A stretch of 64,000 nt of DNA from contig JACCGJ010018272.1 in NCBI GenBank assembly GCA_013407085.1, positions 100,790 to 164,789 of the forward strand, in the 5' to 3' direction. Below are positions 22,081 through 34,669 of this stretch, piece after piece (within the stretch, counting starts at the first letter, position 1; every line of letters begins with the position of its first letter). The notes under the pieces are model-generated. The model was not told the DNA's origin and ran no database searches. It saw only the letters and a program-made list of their open reading frames with translations. Source of the stretch: Atriophallophorus winterbourni. Lineage: Eukaryota; Platyhelminthes; Trematoda; Plagiorchiida; Microphallidae. Both the position numbers and the translations under genes were made by a program.

Positions 22081-23000
22081 CCGTACCACACAAAACTTCG
22101 ATTTTCTCACGCCTCTGATATTCGAGACGTCGTCATGAAATCCAGGAAGCATGGACCGGACGTTCTATGTTCCCAGTTTCAGAAATGACATTTTTAGTAG
22201 TTGGTTTCGCTGGTGCGGAAATAACAGTGTGCTTGTCGGTTGATTCCTAATCCCCATGCACCCAATTAGAATAGCAGACCGTGGCGAGACAGCACCATAT
22301 AGGCTGGGGGCTGCCCAGCTTGAGCCGGGCGGTAGCCGTCCAATGAGAACTGAAATTCTCTCCGACCGTCGAAAGCAGCCCCTGGCGCTGAGCTCTACGC
22401 CAATCGAGCCATAGCTTTTAACCGGTATCTGCTGCTCCCCGAGTTATCATCCGCAGAAGCGGAATGGAGTGTCCTCTCCATTGGTGCGTTGTGATGTACG
22501 CCAGGGCAGTTCAAAGTAGAGAACTAGCTGTTGCCCATGCAGCAAGTGCTCCCTCTTCACGGCACCACCGGAACCAAAGGAACAGCTAGGCTGATACGTT
22601 TGGACAACGATGCCGTCGCAGGAGTTGGCAGGGTGAAGTTGTAAAGAACTTTGGACTGCCTAACGGGACTCTGGCTCCGGATTTTTCCTTGAGGTTGACT
22701 CCTGAAGCCTTTTCCATGATTGGAATTAGCCACAAGGCAGTGGAGGTTGGGATAGAGAGTTTTCCATCCTTCGAGTGGACCGCCTTCATGGACTTACGAG
22801 CTCACCTGCCCAAAGCAAGCAGGGTTTGAGGCGCCAGTCAGCCGCCTTCGCCCTTTTCTCCTGTCAGTAGAAGCAGTTCCGCCGGGTCACACAGGACCAC
22901 GCGTGCAGGTCAGGAGCTGGACTTGGTTGTCAGAGGCTATAAGAGACGCGTGCCATTGGAGCATTTTTGGAATTTGGAGCTTATTCCCAAAACCACCCCG
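22080..23000 (+). repeat. GC-rich dispersed repeat X, longest copy
   Basis: Clearly richer in GC than its surroundings. The end (22830-22990) contains CAGTCAGCCGCCTTCGCC, CACAGGACCACGCGTGCAGG and GAGGCTATAAGAGACGCGTG; related ends are at 2540-2690 plus and 19260-19400 minus. Right after it 22967-23110 is open with a basic, Pro-rich frame (RTKRPPDARLSVPKRAPS), possibly the start of a retroelement ORF. The family is not identified. Confidence 0.6.
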
Positions 23001-23129
23001 GCTTTGACAACCTCGAAACCCGCACAAAACGTCCACCAGACGCAAGACTAAGCGTACCCAAGCGTGCCCCCTCACTAACACCCAGAGAACCAACTCAGTC
23101 ACAGTTTGATTGTAATCTTGTTACCGACA

Positions 23130-24910
23130 CTCAAACTTTTACGTGGTCTTGACCAAATTTCTTGAAATTTTCTCAACGCCTGTAGCAACTGCGGCAGATG
23201 ATATACAATATCCTGCACCACTGGGAAAGTGTGAACATGTAGTGCTTGTGATTGTTTATGTATGTAGTGCCGAACGATTGAACGAACAGACCGAATTCAT
23301 ACAGAAATTGCAATTTTATTCTTCAAATAGCAGTCTTCAGGATGCACTCACTCAACAGTTTGATTGCATGGATTCTGGCTCATATTACAATAAATTTATA
23401 AATTATTTGAGTTGGAAGACTGAGGAAAACCACATGAATGCAACCACAAATACCAGTTTGTTATTCGAAGTAGAACTAAGAAATGTTCAGCTATAAAGAA
23501 AGAGTCTTGGGTAACTGATACGAATTTTGTTACGGAAGCAACTTGGAAACGATTCTGTAAGATACGGAATCACTTAACTACTCTTGTAAGAGAAGGATGC
23601 ATGCAGTCCCAATGGAACTTACTTAAGAGAATGGAAAGGAATCTTAAGCTTCTATACAATATAATCAATGAGCGATCAATAATCGAACCAGGTGTATTCT
23701 CTGCACACACACCTAATGGATTGACTCACTCTTTCCCGAGATAGCGCCGATGCATTAGCAAAATTTACTCATTTGTTTTAGCGATCCTATGCGTTGTATC
23801 CGATATCAAGATTCCCAATCTCGCACTAGACGAAGTTTAGGCTGTACATGCTTGCAACCTCGATATTTCTAGAGCTTCCGATAGTGTCAATCACGAAATT
23901 CTAATTAAATAGCTCGAAGCTTATGGAATAACGCGAATGTTGTTAAATTGGATAATGGACTATCTTACTGATGAACAAATCCAAGTTTGCGTTAGCAGCA
24001 ACCGCTCTAGAAAAATAGATGTCTCAAGTGAAGTTCCGCAAGGCTCGGTCATTGGAACTCTTCTGTTCTTGGATGTAACGTGATACAGTTTACGGATAAT
24101 ATCAAAATATGGAAACGTGTCAGGACTTTTAATGATTGTATGTCATTACCACGGGATCTGGGCACCTGATTTTATTAGTCCCAGGCAAACGATATAAAAT
24201 TTAACCCTGCAAATGTAAAATGCTGCGGCTTGGAAAATCTCTGGACCATTGTAGAAAATGATATCGGTATCTGGGTGTCGTTTAACCTTTAGTCTGGACA
24301 TCATTGCCGGAGAGTGTACAATAAAGCCTGTCGTATCATGAGAATTCTAAAAATATATTCAGGATTTTCACGCTCGAAACATTAACCCGGTTAATTTATA
24401 TGTAGGCACGTCCTGTTATGGAATATTCTAGCCAAGCCTGGGCACCAAGGCAGAGGAGGGATATCGAACTGCCTGACAGTATTTATCATCTTGCGACAAA
24501 GATGATGTCGCGTTACAGAAATGTTTTTCTGAAGATCGAATGTTAAGACTAAATTTACACGATTTTACCTAGGAAGTGACATCCTGTTGGCATTCAAAAT
24601 CTTGCATACTGAGAACCATCCCCCTTACGCATTCTGCGTTCTCGATAGGATATTCGTTTAAATTTTTTTCGGTAGGAATTTTGAGTTTTGGAACTTTATG
24701 CCTGAATAAATCACACGCTCGGGATCAGTTGCGGTTTTTGCTTCCAAACTGGATGAGTATATAACGGACCATTGAGTATGTGACTGTTCAAATTGATTTT
24801 TGAGAGATTTTGTAATTTTATTCCATATATCTGTCATACTACGGTTATCATTCAGTATAATGCATTTTCGCGGGTGTTGAAGAATATGCTTATCATTTTT
24901 GTGACTACTC
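23130..24910 (+). mobile_element. Degenerate CR1-like element
   Basis: Starts inside the endonuclease C-terminus (DDIQYPAPLGKCEHVVLVIV), keeps about 115 open codons, continues through the linker (RNLKLLYNIINERS) and RT debris (EVPQGSVIGTLL at 24025-24060), the thumb (MEYSSQAWAPRQRRDIELPD) and a 3' region to about 24860, where it merges into the SINE cluster. The 5' end and ORF1 are missing. Confidence 0.75.
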
Positions 24911-25110
24911 CTCCGTACCGAGTCCTTTGTAATTTTCACTACTTTCATCACGACGCTCAACAATGGAAACACTGGACTAGAGTTTCGCTCTTATTTAAGC
25001 TCGTTAACAGTGCATATCCTCCGTTTCGGATGAGTTTCGATCCATCGACCTTCAACATTGTAGTCCCACGCCTAACGACCTGGGCTACGTCCACCGTTTC
25101 ACCGATGGCA
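24885..25110 (-). mobile_element. Sm-alpha-like SINE with hammerhead motif
   Basis: On the minus strand a tRNA-like region comes first (GTAGCCCAGGTCGTTAGGCG as A-box neighbourhood, near 25090; GGATCGAAACTC as B-box neighbourhood, near 25045), then a hammerhead segment at 25010-24966 with stem II GAGC/GAGCG-like arms around AAATAA, an intact GAAAC and a CTCTAGTC cleavage region. The CTGATGA core is mutated. It ends in GAGTAGTCACAAAAA. This order, pol III promoter then hammerhead then A-rich end, is that of schistosome Sm-alpha. Confidence 0.65.
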
Positions 25111-25255
25111 ATTAGGCTTTTATGAATCTTTCGCAGTGCTGATGAGCTCAAATAAGAGTGAAACTCGAGACCAGTGCTTTTATTATTGACCTTCGTGATC
25201 GAAGTTGTGTATCTTTCAAAGGAAATGGTAATGATGAGTAGTGCTAAATGATGAA
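25111..25255 (+). mobile_element. 3' half of a Sm-alpha-like SINE with intact hammerhead core
   Basis: CTGATGA (25139-25145), stem II GCTC/GAGT around AAATAA, GAAA (25160-25163), stem III CTCGAG, cleavage expected after 25171. The strands flanking the core, CGCAGTG and CAGTGCT, pair at five of six stem-I positions. The dinucleotide before the cleavage site is AC rather than TC, which should weaken cleavage. It ends AATGATGAGTAGTGC. Confidence 0.65.
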
Positions 25256-25454
25256 ATAATTCTCCAACACGCGCGAAAATACAATAGTGTCCACCAGATT
25301 ATTCGGTGTTAGCTTACATTGTGTCTGATTGAAGGACCTGACATGGCGATAATTCGGTTGGGCCACCACAGCAGATGTTGCTGGCTCCTTCAAAACTGCT
25401 CGGACAGAAAAAGCTACTGAAATGTGCCAGCCCCGCTAAAAATCCATGAACGCT

Positions 25455-25660
25455 TAGTCAGTCAAACCGTGAACGGTAGCACAGATCGTAAGGCGTGGGA
25501 CTACAATGATGATGGTCAAGGGGTTCAACTACCACACGAGACACAGTTGATGAGCTCCAATAACAGCGAAAAGGGGTCCAGTGCTTCCAACGTAGTCCGA
25601 CATTATCAAAGTTATGAATATTTCCAAGGACATGGTACTGATGAGTAGTCACAAAAAAGG
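25455..25660 (+). mobile_element. Sm-alpha-like SINE, most complete copy
   Basis: tRNA-like head: A-box-like TAGCACAGATCGTAAGG (25477 on) and B-box GGTTCAACTAC (25522-25532). Hammerhead: TTGATGA (25547-25553), GAAA (25568-25571), GGTC to 25578, then CAGTGCTTCC. It ends GATGAGTAGTCACAAAAAA at 25655. The C3 to T change in the core would reduce cleavage. Confidence 0.65.
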
Positions 25661-25679
25661 TTACCGCTTATTCTATCAT

Positions 25680-26410
25680 AAATATTTCTGAGTTCTACGT
25701 TCTGAGTTGGAAAAAGATCATGAAGTATGGATTAAAGGGAACCTAAAGAGGACTTTTCTCTGTCACAAAATATATATCTATAGGCCAGAAGATTATCAGA
25801 TATCTTTCGTTGAATATTTTGAGGATTCTTGCTGGCAACGTTATTAAGGAGAATGGTCGCTTACCTGCCCACTAAGATGGATTATGCGGTACAGGTCTGG
25901 ACTACTTGGCTGCGATAATGTTTCGCTCTCTTCGATATAATCTATCACAGAGCAATGAAGTTAGTGACGGGTACACCGAAACATTGCGAGGTCTGTTTCT
26001 ATGTGATTTTACCCAGAGGATATGGCTCGATATTATGCTAATCTGTAGAATTATGTCTAAAGTAGGACATCCACTCAAACACTTAATTAATGTGCGTGAT
26101 GAGAAAGTGACAGGCGGATATACCCTATACTTTTATATCCCAAGTTCCCGTATTGATTATCAGCGCCATTTTATTGCTTTGGAATTCCCTCCCCATCATA
26201 CGGTTGACTCTACATGCTCCGCGAATTTTGAAGCGAAATTGGAATTATTCATAAAAAAATAATTCGTGAGTCTTACATGTGATATACTCTATCCCTTCTA
26301 TACTATTATATTTTGCACATTTTCATTCATTCCGAAAACAGGTGATATTGTTATGTAGTAATGTTTTAATCATATATCTCTGCATCCTGGAATCCTTAAA
26401 TCCTGAGATT
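25680..26410 (+). mobile_element. CR1-like 3' fragment
   Basis: RT thumb and C-terminal region with frameshifts: MDYAVQVWTTWLR, then an open stretch 25906-26262 with QRIWLDIMLICRIM, HPLKHLINVRDEKV, RIDYQRHFIALEF. It closes with TGGAATCCTTAAATCCTGAG, a TGAATCC-type tail. A separate 3' tip of the TTGAATC-tail type lies at 26630-26775. Confidence 0.7.
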
Positions 26411-26629
26411 ATCATGTATTGAAGAATATCATTATTACAGCTTCTTCGATATTTGTTTATTCATTAATGGCAGGAGAAGCGGCTCCCACGAAAGAAGCCA
26501 GATACCGAATACATCTCGCTATTTACGTGTATGGGTAATCGTACAGACCGCAAAAATTACAAAGGAATCTCCTATAAATGTTTTAGGCAAATTTTTGCAA
26601 GTTTCAAATATATGGTTACAATAATTAGC

Positions 26630-26775
26630 TCAATTTAGCTTCTTTTTTCGGAGACAACGTCAAGAATACTGTCGGGACAAGTGTATGCTATTTTGCTATT
26701 ATATTTTAATTGTGAAGCAATGTGCGTTTTGAGATCATAAATTCTTTAATCTTGAATCTTGAATTATGAGTCTTG
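26630..26775 (+). mobile_element. CR1-like 3' tip
   Basis: 3' UTR end with TTCTTTAATCTTGAATCTTG at 26741-26760. No coding part remains. Confidence 0.5.
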
Positions 26776-26954
26776 ACTGAAATCAAAGCAAACACAAAGG
26801 TGCAGGTTGTACAAACCAATGCCTACGATGCAGCCATTCGCTAATTGACTTTTTGTCGGTTTTAAAACTTTCAGCAGACAATTAGCATGATCAATGGGTA
26901 TTACGGCCTCCCATCATTAACGATGAAAATGATCATCATTAACCAGAACATTAT

Positions 26955-29330
26955 TTCACCTATCTTGGTCCGACTCTCAGGGTTCGAACCAATAGACACC
27001 TTCCATAAACCATCGCTACACACTAAAACAAGTATTAAATTTTTATACACAACTGCGCAGTATTTGCAATCAAAATAGCTGATTCAACTTATTTCCGCAA
27101 TCAGATTTCTGCTAACATTATCGCTGTAACCGAGACGTGGGTCCATGGTCCGGTGGATGATTGCCAAATTGCAATTCCCTAAATGATCTTACTTCGTTGA
27201 GACCACTCATGATCAGGTGTTGAAGTTGCTGTGTATTACCACGAGCTCTTCCACTGCTCAATGGTTTCTGATACACGAATTGAGCTTGATAATACCATGT
27301 GGTGTAGTTTGAGCCTGGAATACGTAGAAAACAGCACACTTGGTGTAATTTACCGCTCACGCACACCATCTGATTCACATGAAAAATATGTTGCTAGAAA
27401 TCATGCGGGACGCTGTAAATCTGAGCAGAACCCTAATATTCATAACGTGTGATTCTTACCTTCCATAATTTCAGTCTAAAGAATGCACCCACAGCAATCA
27501 CTTGGGCACAAATTCCGCGAGATAATTATTCCCATTCTACTTCACAACAATGTAAAATACTTCATTCGAAAAAGAGGCTACAACTAATCAACAATCCTGG
27601 ATTTGATTCCAACATCCGATACAACAGCAGTCGAGTCAGTGCAGTATCATATTCCTCTGAGACTAAGTGACCACCTCGTATTGTTCTTTGAATTCGTATG
27701 CAGTGCCAGGAGGTCAACTAATGACGTCAAACTCATCATACGGATCGGCTTTTTTTATCTTCGCGAGGCACTCAATATGCTTGACAAGAGGCATGTCTGA
27801 ATTGAGAATGCAGAAACTCAAACCTTCCCGCTTCTCGAGAAAAATCTGTATACAATAGACGAAAAATCATCCCATATTCTCAAAGAAAACGTGATAACCT
27901 TTTGTTTCAAAGTCCACAGCCACGTTCAATGTGGTTAGCCATGCGAAATTCGGTATGACCTACACACAGTTCACTTGATCAAACGTATCCTGAGCTCATT
28001 CGCAAAATTTCCGAAACAAGATGACATAGTTTATTCGCGAAGTCAAGCAACATCTTCAGTGGGTGCTGATAGGCCAGATGGAATGTCATCCTAAGATACT
28101 CTGATCGATCGTAAACAACGCGACTAAGGTTAAACCCGGAGATGTTACTATGTTACTATTCAGTGAGCGGACGGATTGACAGATGATATCACGGTTACAG
28201 CCGATGCCCTCGCAAAATTCAACTCGCAAGTCCCAAGTCTTTTTCCCCGTCAACAAGTTTTGCTAAGTACAATAGAGTTGTAAAAACCTAATTGATGTCT
28301 ATGTTAATACTACGGAAGTGCGAAAGCATTTACGCAGGCTAAACGGACACAAATCATGGAAGCAACATGAAATGACTCCGATTATTCGGCCCACTATGTG
28401 ATTTATTTGAATACACACTAAATACAGGAACCGTATCAGCTGACTAGAAAACCGGAGTTTTTGCACCATTCTAAAAAGGTTACAGTCGTTCTGTTCCTAC
28501 CGATTACCGCTCGCCGAAGCTATTTTCAGTAGATTTTGAAGTATTGGAAGTCTCGGTGTGTGAAACTCTTATCAGGCACCTCGAGATTTATGAACATATT
28601 TCTCAGACACCACGTGGATTTACAAAATCACACTCAAGTAGGTCTATCTTTCTCACGACTTGAAACGATTGGACGCATGCACCTGACTAAGAGAGTACCG
28701 GGCATGCCTGTTACTTGGATATACGTATTTCATGATATTTTTGTGTTATTCTAACTAATTGTGGCATAAATAAAACACATGATTAATTTTTATGGATCAG
28801 ATGCCAGACGCCGCCTGACAAGTACACTCGGATTGTGACTGAAGGTACCTACGGGAGCTAATGAGCAATCGACTGCTTGTTTGAGGTAGTAAATAGAGTT
28901 ACCTTCAGTAGACAAAGGATTAAACCTTTTCGCCGACGATATAAAAATGTGAACGAAAGTCAAATCTGTTGAGGATTGCCCAGCTTTACAAGCAGACTTA
29001 AATAATCTGCACGAGAAATAAATTCAAAACAAGCTGCCCATCAACTTCTGCAAGTGCAAAATGTTGCAATTTAGGAAATAATTCTGTTTCTCATACATAC
29101 TTTTCAGTCAAAGGATTGAGTGGATTTCATCGCAATAAGATCTTAGAAGCTGGGTGTGCGGAAATTTGGAAAAACAGCCAGCAGTCAAAGGCACTCTATA
29201 GGCGTGCATTCAGCGTACTCGGCTTACTGAGACGAATTTTCTGACATTTCATACCGCACTCATGAATGGAGAAAGATATTTCGCTCCTCGAAACAATTTT
29301 GCATAGGGCTTTAGATCACCGTAGCTTCTA
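26955..29330 (+). mobile_element. Degenerate CR1-like element, ORF2 region
   Basis: Begins with the ORF2 start region (GTCCGACTCTCAGGG, TKTSIKFLYTTAQYLQSK), continues with the endonuclease (IAVTETWVHGPVDD at 27120; GVIYRSRTPSDSHEKY; RLSDHLVLFFEFVCSA near 27660) and decayed RT (FAVDIKMWTKVKS equivalent near 28930; LPINFCKCKMLQF). Many stops. Collinear with the intact copy. Confidence 0.75.
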
Positions 29331-30249
29331 CGTCGAACTACGTGCCAATAATAACTCATTCAAAATACGCTGATATGCAAATGAAAATGTGTATGGCCTA
29401 TCAGATGACAATATCAGAGTTATGTTGATAATGATCGCGTTGATGATGTTAACGAAAACGGTACTCAGATTTGAAAGATTAACGGTCTGTTTAGTGACGC
29501 ACAACTTGATGAAATTGACACTACCTTGCGTAAACACGATTCAGGAATCGATGTAAAAATACATAGTTTTTCTGAAACTCACGAGATTTTTGGTTCCCCA
29601 GTCGCTTGGCATGGAAGGAAAAGGACATCCCCGACTGCAGTGTACACTATGGGTGGAGGTGTCCGTATGAAAAACAAAGAGTTCACACCTGCGAGAGCAA
29701 GTTCACAAATGTAATGGATTGGTAAAGAAGATATTGATTAGAATTAGTATAAATTTATTGTGGGACACCGTTTGTGGCTAAACGGAACTTACCGAATTGT
29801 GTTTGTAAAATACCTGTAGTGAAAACGAAACTCAGTAATAAAATCGCCTGGAAATTAGCGAGCAATGGCATTGTTGTGTAGTGCTTTCGCAGTTATGAAC
29901 GATTGCAGTCTGTGTATGATTTAATAACCCCGCTGAAAAATAATCAATTTTGCACTATGTGCAAATCCTGCAAAAACAACATTCTTTCAACAAAAAAATG
30001 CATCACAGAAATAGAAGCACACGTTTCCTGAATAACCTGATAAACTATTTTCTAGAACTGTTACGGCATCTGTACTAACGGCAAAACATATTTTATGTGT
30101 AAACTTAAAAGTGTAAATTTTTTTAATCAATTCGTGCGTGCATCATTTTTGTTCAGCGCTAGTAGCTCTTTTGCAAGTTACTCTAGCAAAATGTGAATTA
30201 CGATCACGTTAGTTTTAACAAACATTTAACTAAACCAGTTAAACTTAAT
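29331..30249. other. No gene recognised
   Basis: AT-rich, with one plus frame of 62 codons at 29526-29714 lacking any domain signature. Nothing supportable. Confidence 0.4.
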
Positions 30250-30345
30250 AAAGCGCATGCGGATCCTGATCGTAATATTCCTACCTGACGCGTGTAAACA
30301 GCAGAAAACCGGTCGTGTGGTATGTGCGTGATGGGTTTATGGATT
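30250..30345 (+). ncRNA. Hammerhead ribozyme motif, CCGG-type repeat
   Basis: GCATGCGGATCC, then CTACCTGACG (core with T lost to C at 30289), GTGTAAACAGCA, GAAA (30304-30307), CCGG, TC and GTGTGGTATGTGCGTGATGG. The core is mutated, so it is probably inactive. Confidence 0.6.
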
Positions 30346-33300
30346 CATGGTTAGAAAATTCATATTTAAGAAGTCAAAGGATTATGGTGTGGATGAAAAT
30401 GTGAAAAACGTAAGAGTATAAATGGAATAGAGCTTATCAAACCTAAGGCTCGCGAATTAAGTTATTTTTCGTGTATAGTTCAATTTCGCTTTAAAGATCG
30501 CCAGGCTAGGAGAGTCCATAAGATGTCGGGGTAGGGAATTACGAAAAAATGGCAACGAAATTTAATACGGAAAATTGAGGCGTAAAGTTACCATGTATGT
30601 CCGCATGTCACTTTCTCATCACGCGCATCAAACAAGTGTTTGAGTGGATATCCTTCATTAGACGCAGTTATATAAGTCAGAATAAAATCGTATCGTATCT
30701 TTTTTTGTGGAAAGCAATATAGACCCCGAACACATTCGGTGTACGGAACATTGCGAAAACCCTTCACTAGCTTTGCTTTCTGTATAGATTTTACCAGGGA
30801 GAGAAATATGTTTTTGCAGCCAAGGACCCCAGAGCTCTACAGCATACTCCATCATAGGGCGATGTTAGACGTTCATTATCCTTGGTAACGTAGCCATCAA
30901 AATCTTCCAAATATTCTTCGAAAGAAAGGTAATAATCTTCTCACCTGTCTCTATATATCCTGGCAGTGCACTGTGCTCTTCAGGTTTCAATTAATCCATA
31001 CTCCAATATATTTTTCCAACGAGCTCTATGTCAAGTTTTCAGTTCCCAATCGATATACCCAATTAATATACTTGCCAAGCTGGATCATCTTAATTTTCTG
31101 TATGTTGAGTGTCATTCATGGCGGCCCAAATTGACACGTCCAAATCCATTTTCACTTTCTCACAATAATCTGCATAACAAATCTGTGTTCAAATTTTTAT
31201 ATCAATCGCGAACAGGACCATTTTGGATGAGATGCGCGAGTAAATAGTTTATTTATAATAAAAAAGAGGAGCAGGACTAGCACGAATCCTTTTGGGACTC
31301 CGCTGGTGGTTTTGAACTTTTAGGAGAGTACTCCGTTTACATTAACTCACGCGTGGCGATCTGACAGGTAGTCGCACAGTCATGAAAGTAGTATTTAACA
31401 TATTCCTGAAAGTATCGGATTTTAAGGATGAAAACGTTGATTGACTCTTTCAAATGTTTCAGAAATGTCTAAGTAACAGACACGTATGTTAAAACTTCTA
31501 TCCAACTCTAACGTCCATTCGTTCAACTTTATTAGAAGATTCGTTAGAAAAGAGCGATGAAATCGAAATGCATGCTGCGCTGGCGAGAATATACATTCAA
31601 TGACCTACTAATAACCGTTAATAGTGTGACGGGATGATATGTTGCAGCGTCAGATCTGCACCCGCATATGAATTTATGTGTAAACACGGCGATTTTTCTT
31701 TTTGTAAAACTTCATTAAGCAACGAGTAGCTAAACATGTTGAATGGCGGTTTACATGCTGATGAAGACAGAACCGGAGCACATCCATCGTTATGACATCT
31801 GCGCCTGAGCATTTTCTTACGTACAGTTTGAACAATTGACTTGTGACAATCTCTGTATTTATTTAAATTTCGTCCAACGTTTTGATTCCTGAGTCGCCTG
31901 AATGATCACAGCCTCAAACTGAACCTTTAGTCATTAACACGTTAGAGTAATAAGTCGCGTGAGCATTGCTGTTTCCAACGCAATCTCATTGATCTTTTCA
32001 CCATTCTGGACGTCAAAATACCTGGTTTCACTTTTTTGTTCGCGTTCATGATATTGTTAGTAACCTAGCGTTGTGTTCGAATTTAACAGCAGCATTAATT
32101 GGCGCGCTTCTTTATTCTATCGAATAAATGATGTATCTTTGTTGCATAACATACCGAAATTTTGCCAGAAAGTATAAGTACAGTTGACGTTATCCTGCTC
32201 CCACGCTGCTCGCCTCAGCGCTATCCACGTTTTGTTCTGTTGTGGACAACAAAACAAATTTGATGTTTGTATATTTTGTGAACCTTCTGTGAGTTTTCTT
32301 CAATTTAAATCCTACTATTTCTTTGCCTTGAGATTCAGGGCTTAGGTGGACCGTCTGCCAATGCTGAATCTGCACTTGCGATTTACTTTGGAGCCAATTT
32401 ATATTAGCAGCAAAACAACACATTCAGAGCAAGTGATTGGTGAGGACTGCAAACATAGTCGAACACAAACACTGAATGGTTACTAAGACTCAGCGGAGCC
32501 TGGAATCCGATCGCTTCGACTGGTTGTTCTTCCGATGTTAACCCCGAAATCCAAGACGGTGGGTGGCCGTCAGAACCTCTTTCCCGCGTGTTTTCGTGAA
32601 CGTGCTTGTACGTAGGGACTGAATCTTATAGCGCTGTAAATCGGTATTCGAGCAATATTTTGATGTCTCCGTCGATGAGATGAAGGTTAGGTAGGTCTAA
32701 ATCACACATATTTAATATTGACGTTTCGGAGTGCGATTCAAGCGCTGGCGCACTTAGATCAACCTTTCGTTGTACGATTCCGTAGATGAATTAGACCAGT
32801 AGACCACATCAACTATGTGAACGTCAACAGATATCAGCTTTAAAGTAGACCAAATTGTATCCTAGAGGGTGAATTCAGTGTCGTCTATTGGACGTCATGG
32901 AGGTGATTTTGATAATAAAGAGCAACATCGCCACCATTTCTCACTCGATCGTTCCTTGTCAAATTCATAACTGGAATTGATAGCTACGTTTGAATCAATT
33001 TGGAAGAATACCATGTTATTCTAATGGCGATAATATCAAGTGAGTAGTGCGAGCATATATCAGTTAACTCTGCCAATTTGTTAGAAATTCTTAGCGCATT
33101 TATACATAAACATCTTATTAAATTGTTTTTGTTCAAATCATGAAAGGTTATAAGCGGGCAGATACGGCTAGCGTCAGAATGCTCAAATATGTTGGAGCTA
33201 TCGCATGATATTTAGTTTGAACCGCATAATTAGGCGTTGGTGGATGGGTACTATTATTTGGCTTGCTTCCTGCTATTATCCTGGGCTAGCTCAAAGTGAG

Positions 33301-33680
33301 GTTTTGGGGTAATTTTCTTCCATCACCTTTTCATTCATGTTTGATACTATCGGTCATTTCGGTTGCCAAGACGGTTAGCTTTAAAGGGCAAGGATTTTTT
33401 CAAAGTTAGCAGACCGCGGTATCCTTAAAGCATCAACATGTATGGCTTTTTTGATACCGAAGGTTTCGGCTACGTTTCCCACTGTTTGCGATCGTGCTCA
33501 GACTTAACTTCAGAGGGTATGTCAGCAGAATCTTCCGGATCGCCTAGAAATACTATACTTCTAGGTTTATTTTCTTCTCGATATTTCATCTACGACTTTC
33601 ACTCCAACCATGTTAGTTCTGCGTGGATACGACATGTGCATTCTGGAACACCTCTAAGAAGGTAAGCATTTAAGATTAGG
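30346..33680 (-). mobile_element. Degenerate full-length CR1-like element
   Basis: 3' end at about 30346 (ATTCATGG octamers), then in reverse the thumb (MEYAVELWGPWLQKHISL at 30855-30800), RT, endonuclease with GDF-type region near 32700, and a 5' end near 33680 matching the left end of the 52862-56144 copy (GAAGGTAAGCATTTAAGA). Many stops; same subfamily as the nested 52.9-56.1 kb element. Confidence 0.75.
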
Positions 33681-34289
33681 TTTTCCACGTCCGCCGTATA
33701 TTGCGGCGTTTAACCTAAGAGGCGAGAATCATTTTTGTGAGAAGAAGTCAGGTGGCGGTTTAGCCGAAGCATTGATGAGGGAGTAAATTCATCCAGTCTC
33801 ACCTGACTACAGAGTTAATACCACTTAACAAAGACATGTTTTTGCTTAGCTTTGAACAGCGTTTCCCGTGACTCGGTCACGTTGGTACATAACACTTAGG
33901 TTTATACCCGCGGAATTTGGTTTATAATTTAAGTCGGTCTTTTTAGAACTGGTCTCGATTAGTTTCTTCTCGTTTCCGTTAATTTGAAGAGTCACCGTTC
34001 CCAGCAAACACTAACCTGTTTTAGACGTGTCTCAACTTTATTATCAGGGTTTTTCGCCTACGAGGATGACGGTGTTTTTTGGCCCAGCAGACATGGCAAA
34101 CGTAACAAACAACTGGCCATTTATCTCCGTTAATAATGGCTATCAAATCCGCGGTCAGCGATTTGTCGCATTTCGCAAGTACTTTCAGCAATTATGTGTA
34201 ATACGTGACAGACCTGGCCTTAGCACTTGCCACATTTGGCAAACCATACACGTACATCCCCATGCACTTTGTTTTCTTTAAAGGGCTAT
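33681..34289. other. Unassigned sequence with one open frame
   Basis: Plus 34027-34281 is open (84 codons: MTVFFGPADMANVTNNW, FRKYFQQLCVIRDRPGL) but I recognise no domain and see no good splice signals. It could be chance or part of an unknown repeat. Confidence 0.3.
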
Positions 34290-34450
34290 CCAGTCAGGTT
34301 GTGAGAAGCACTATTAATCGGTGAGTGCACAAGAAGCGATTCTGTCAAAGGAGCTATAAAGAATATCGTGAACGCGACAAACAATCCGGTGTTCACGAAT
34401 AAGAGCAAAATCAGAATTGATTCTGGCGATGTGCTTCGGTATTTTATCGC
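34290..34450 (-). mobile_element. CR1-like 5' fragment
   Basis: Minus strand shares NSDFALIREHRI with 15510-15560 plus. Its right edge is the left arm of the hairpin at 34426. Confidence 0.5.
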
Positions 34451-34496
34451 ACGATATATATTCATCATCGCGCGATAAAATGTCGAAGCACATCGC
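34426..34496 (+). other. 25-bp perfect RNA hairpin
   Basis: Arms 34426-34450 and 34472-34496 pair over all 25 positions if transcribed from the plus strand, with 23 Watson-Crick and two G-U pairs, around a 21-nt loop. Size and shape fit a miRNA precursor, or a recent inverted duplication of CR1 5' sequence. No known miRNA is recognised. Confidence 0.75.
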
Positions 34497-34669
34497 AGCT
34501 GACTGCAAAATCACACCGCTGGCAGGCAACTGACTCCGATCGAGCGAGTTTTGCCTATAGTTGCTAGCGCTGCTGTATAGATATGGATTTTTTAATACCC
34601 ATTGACTTCATTCATCAACATATATGCGAAACAGGAGATTGAACAGATTCTTCATACCATCCGTCTCCA

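Noticed and set aside
24990..25540. Functional tRNA genes
   Set aside because: Only A/B-box-like words are present. The clover-leaf is not intact and the segments continue into SINE hammerheads.
34027..34281. 84-codon plus frame as a gene
   Set aside because: No recognised motif, no supported splice sites, and it sits among transposon debris.
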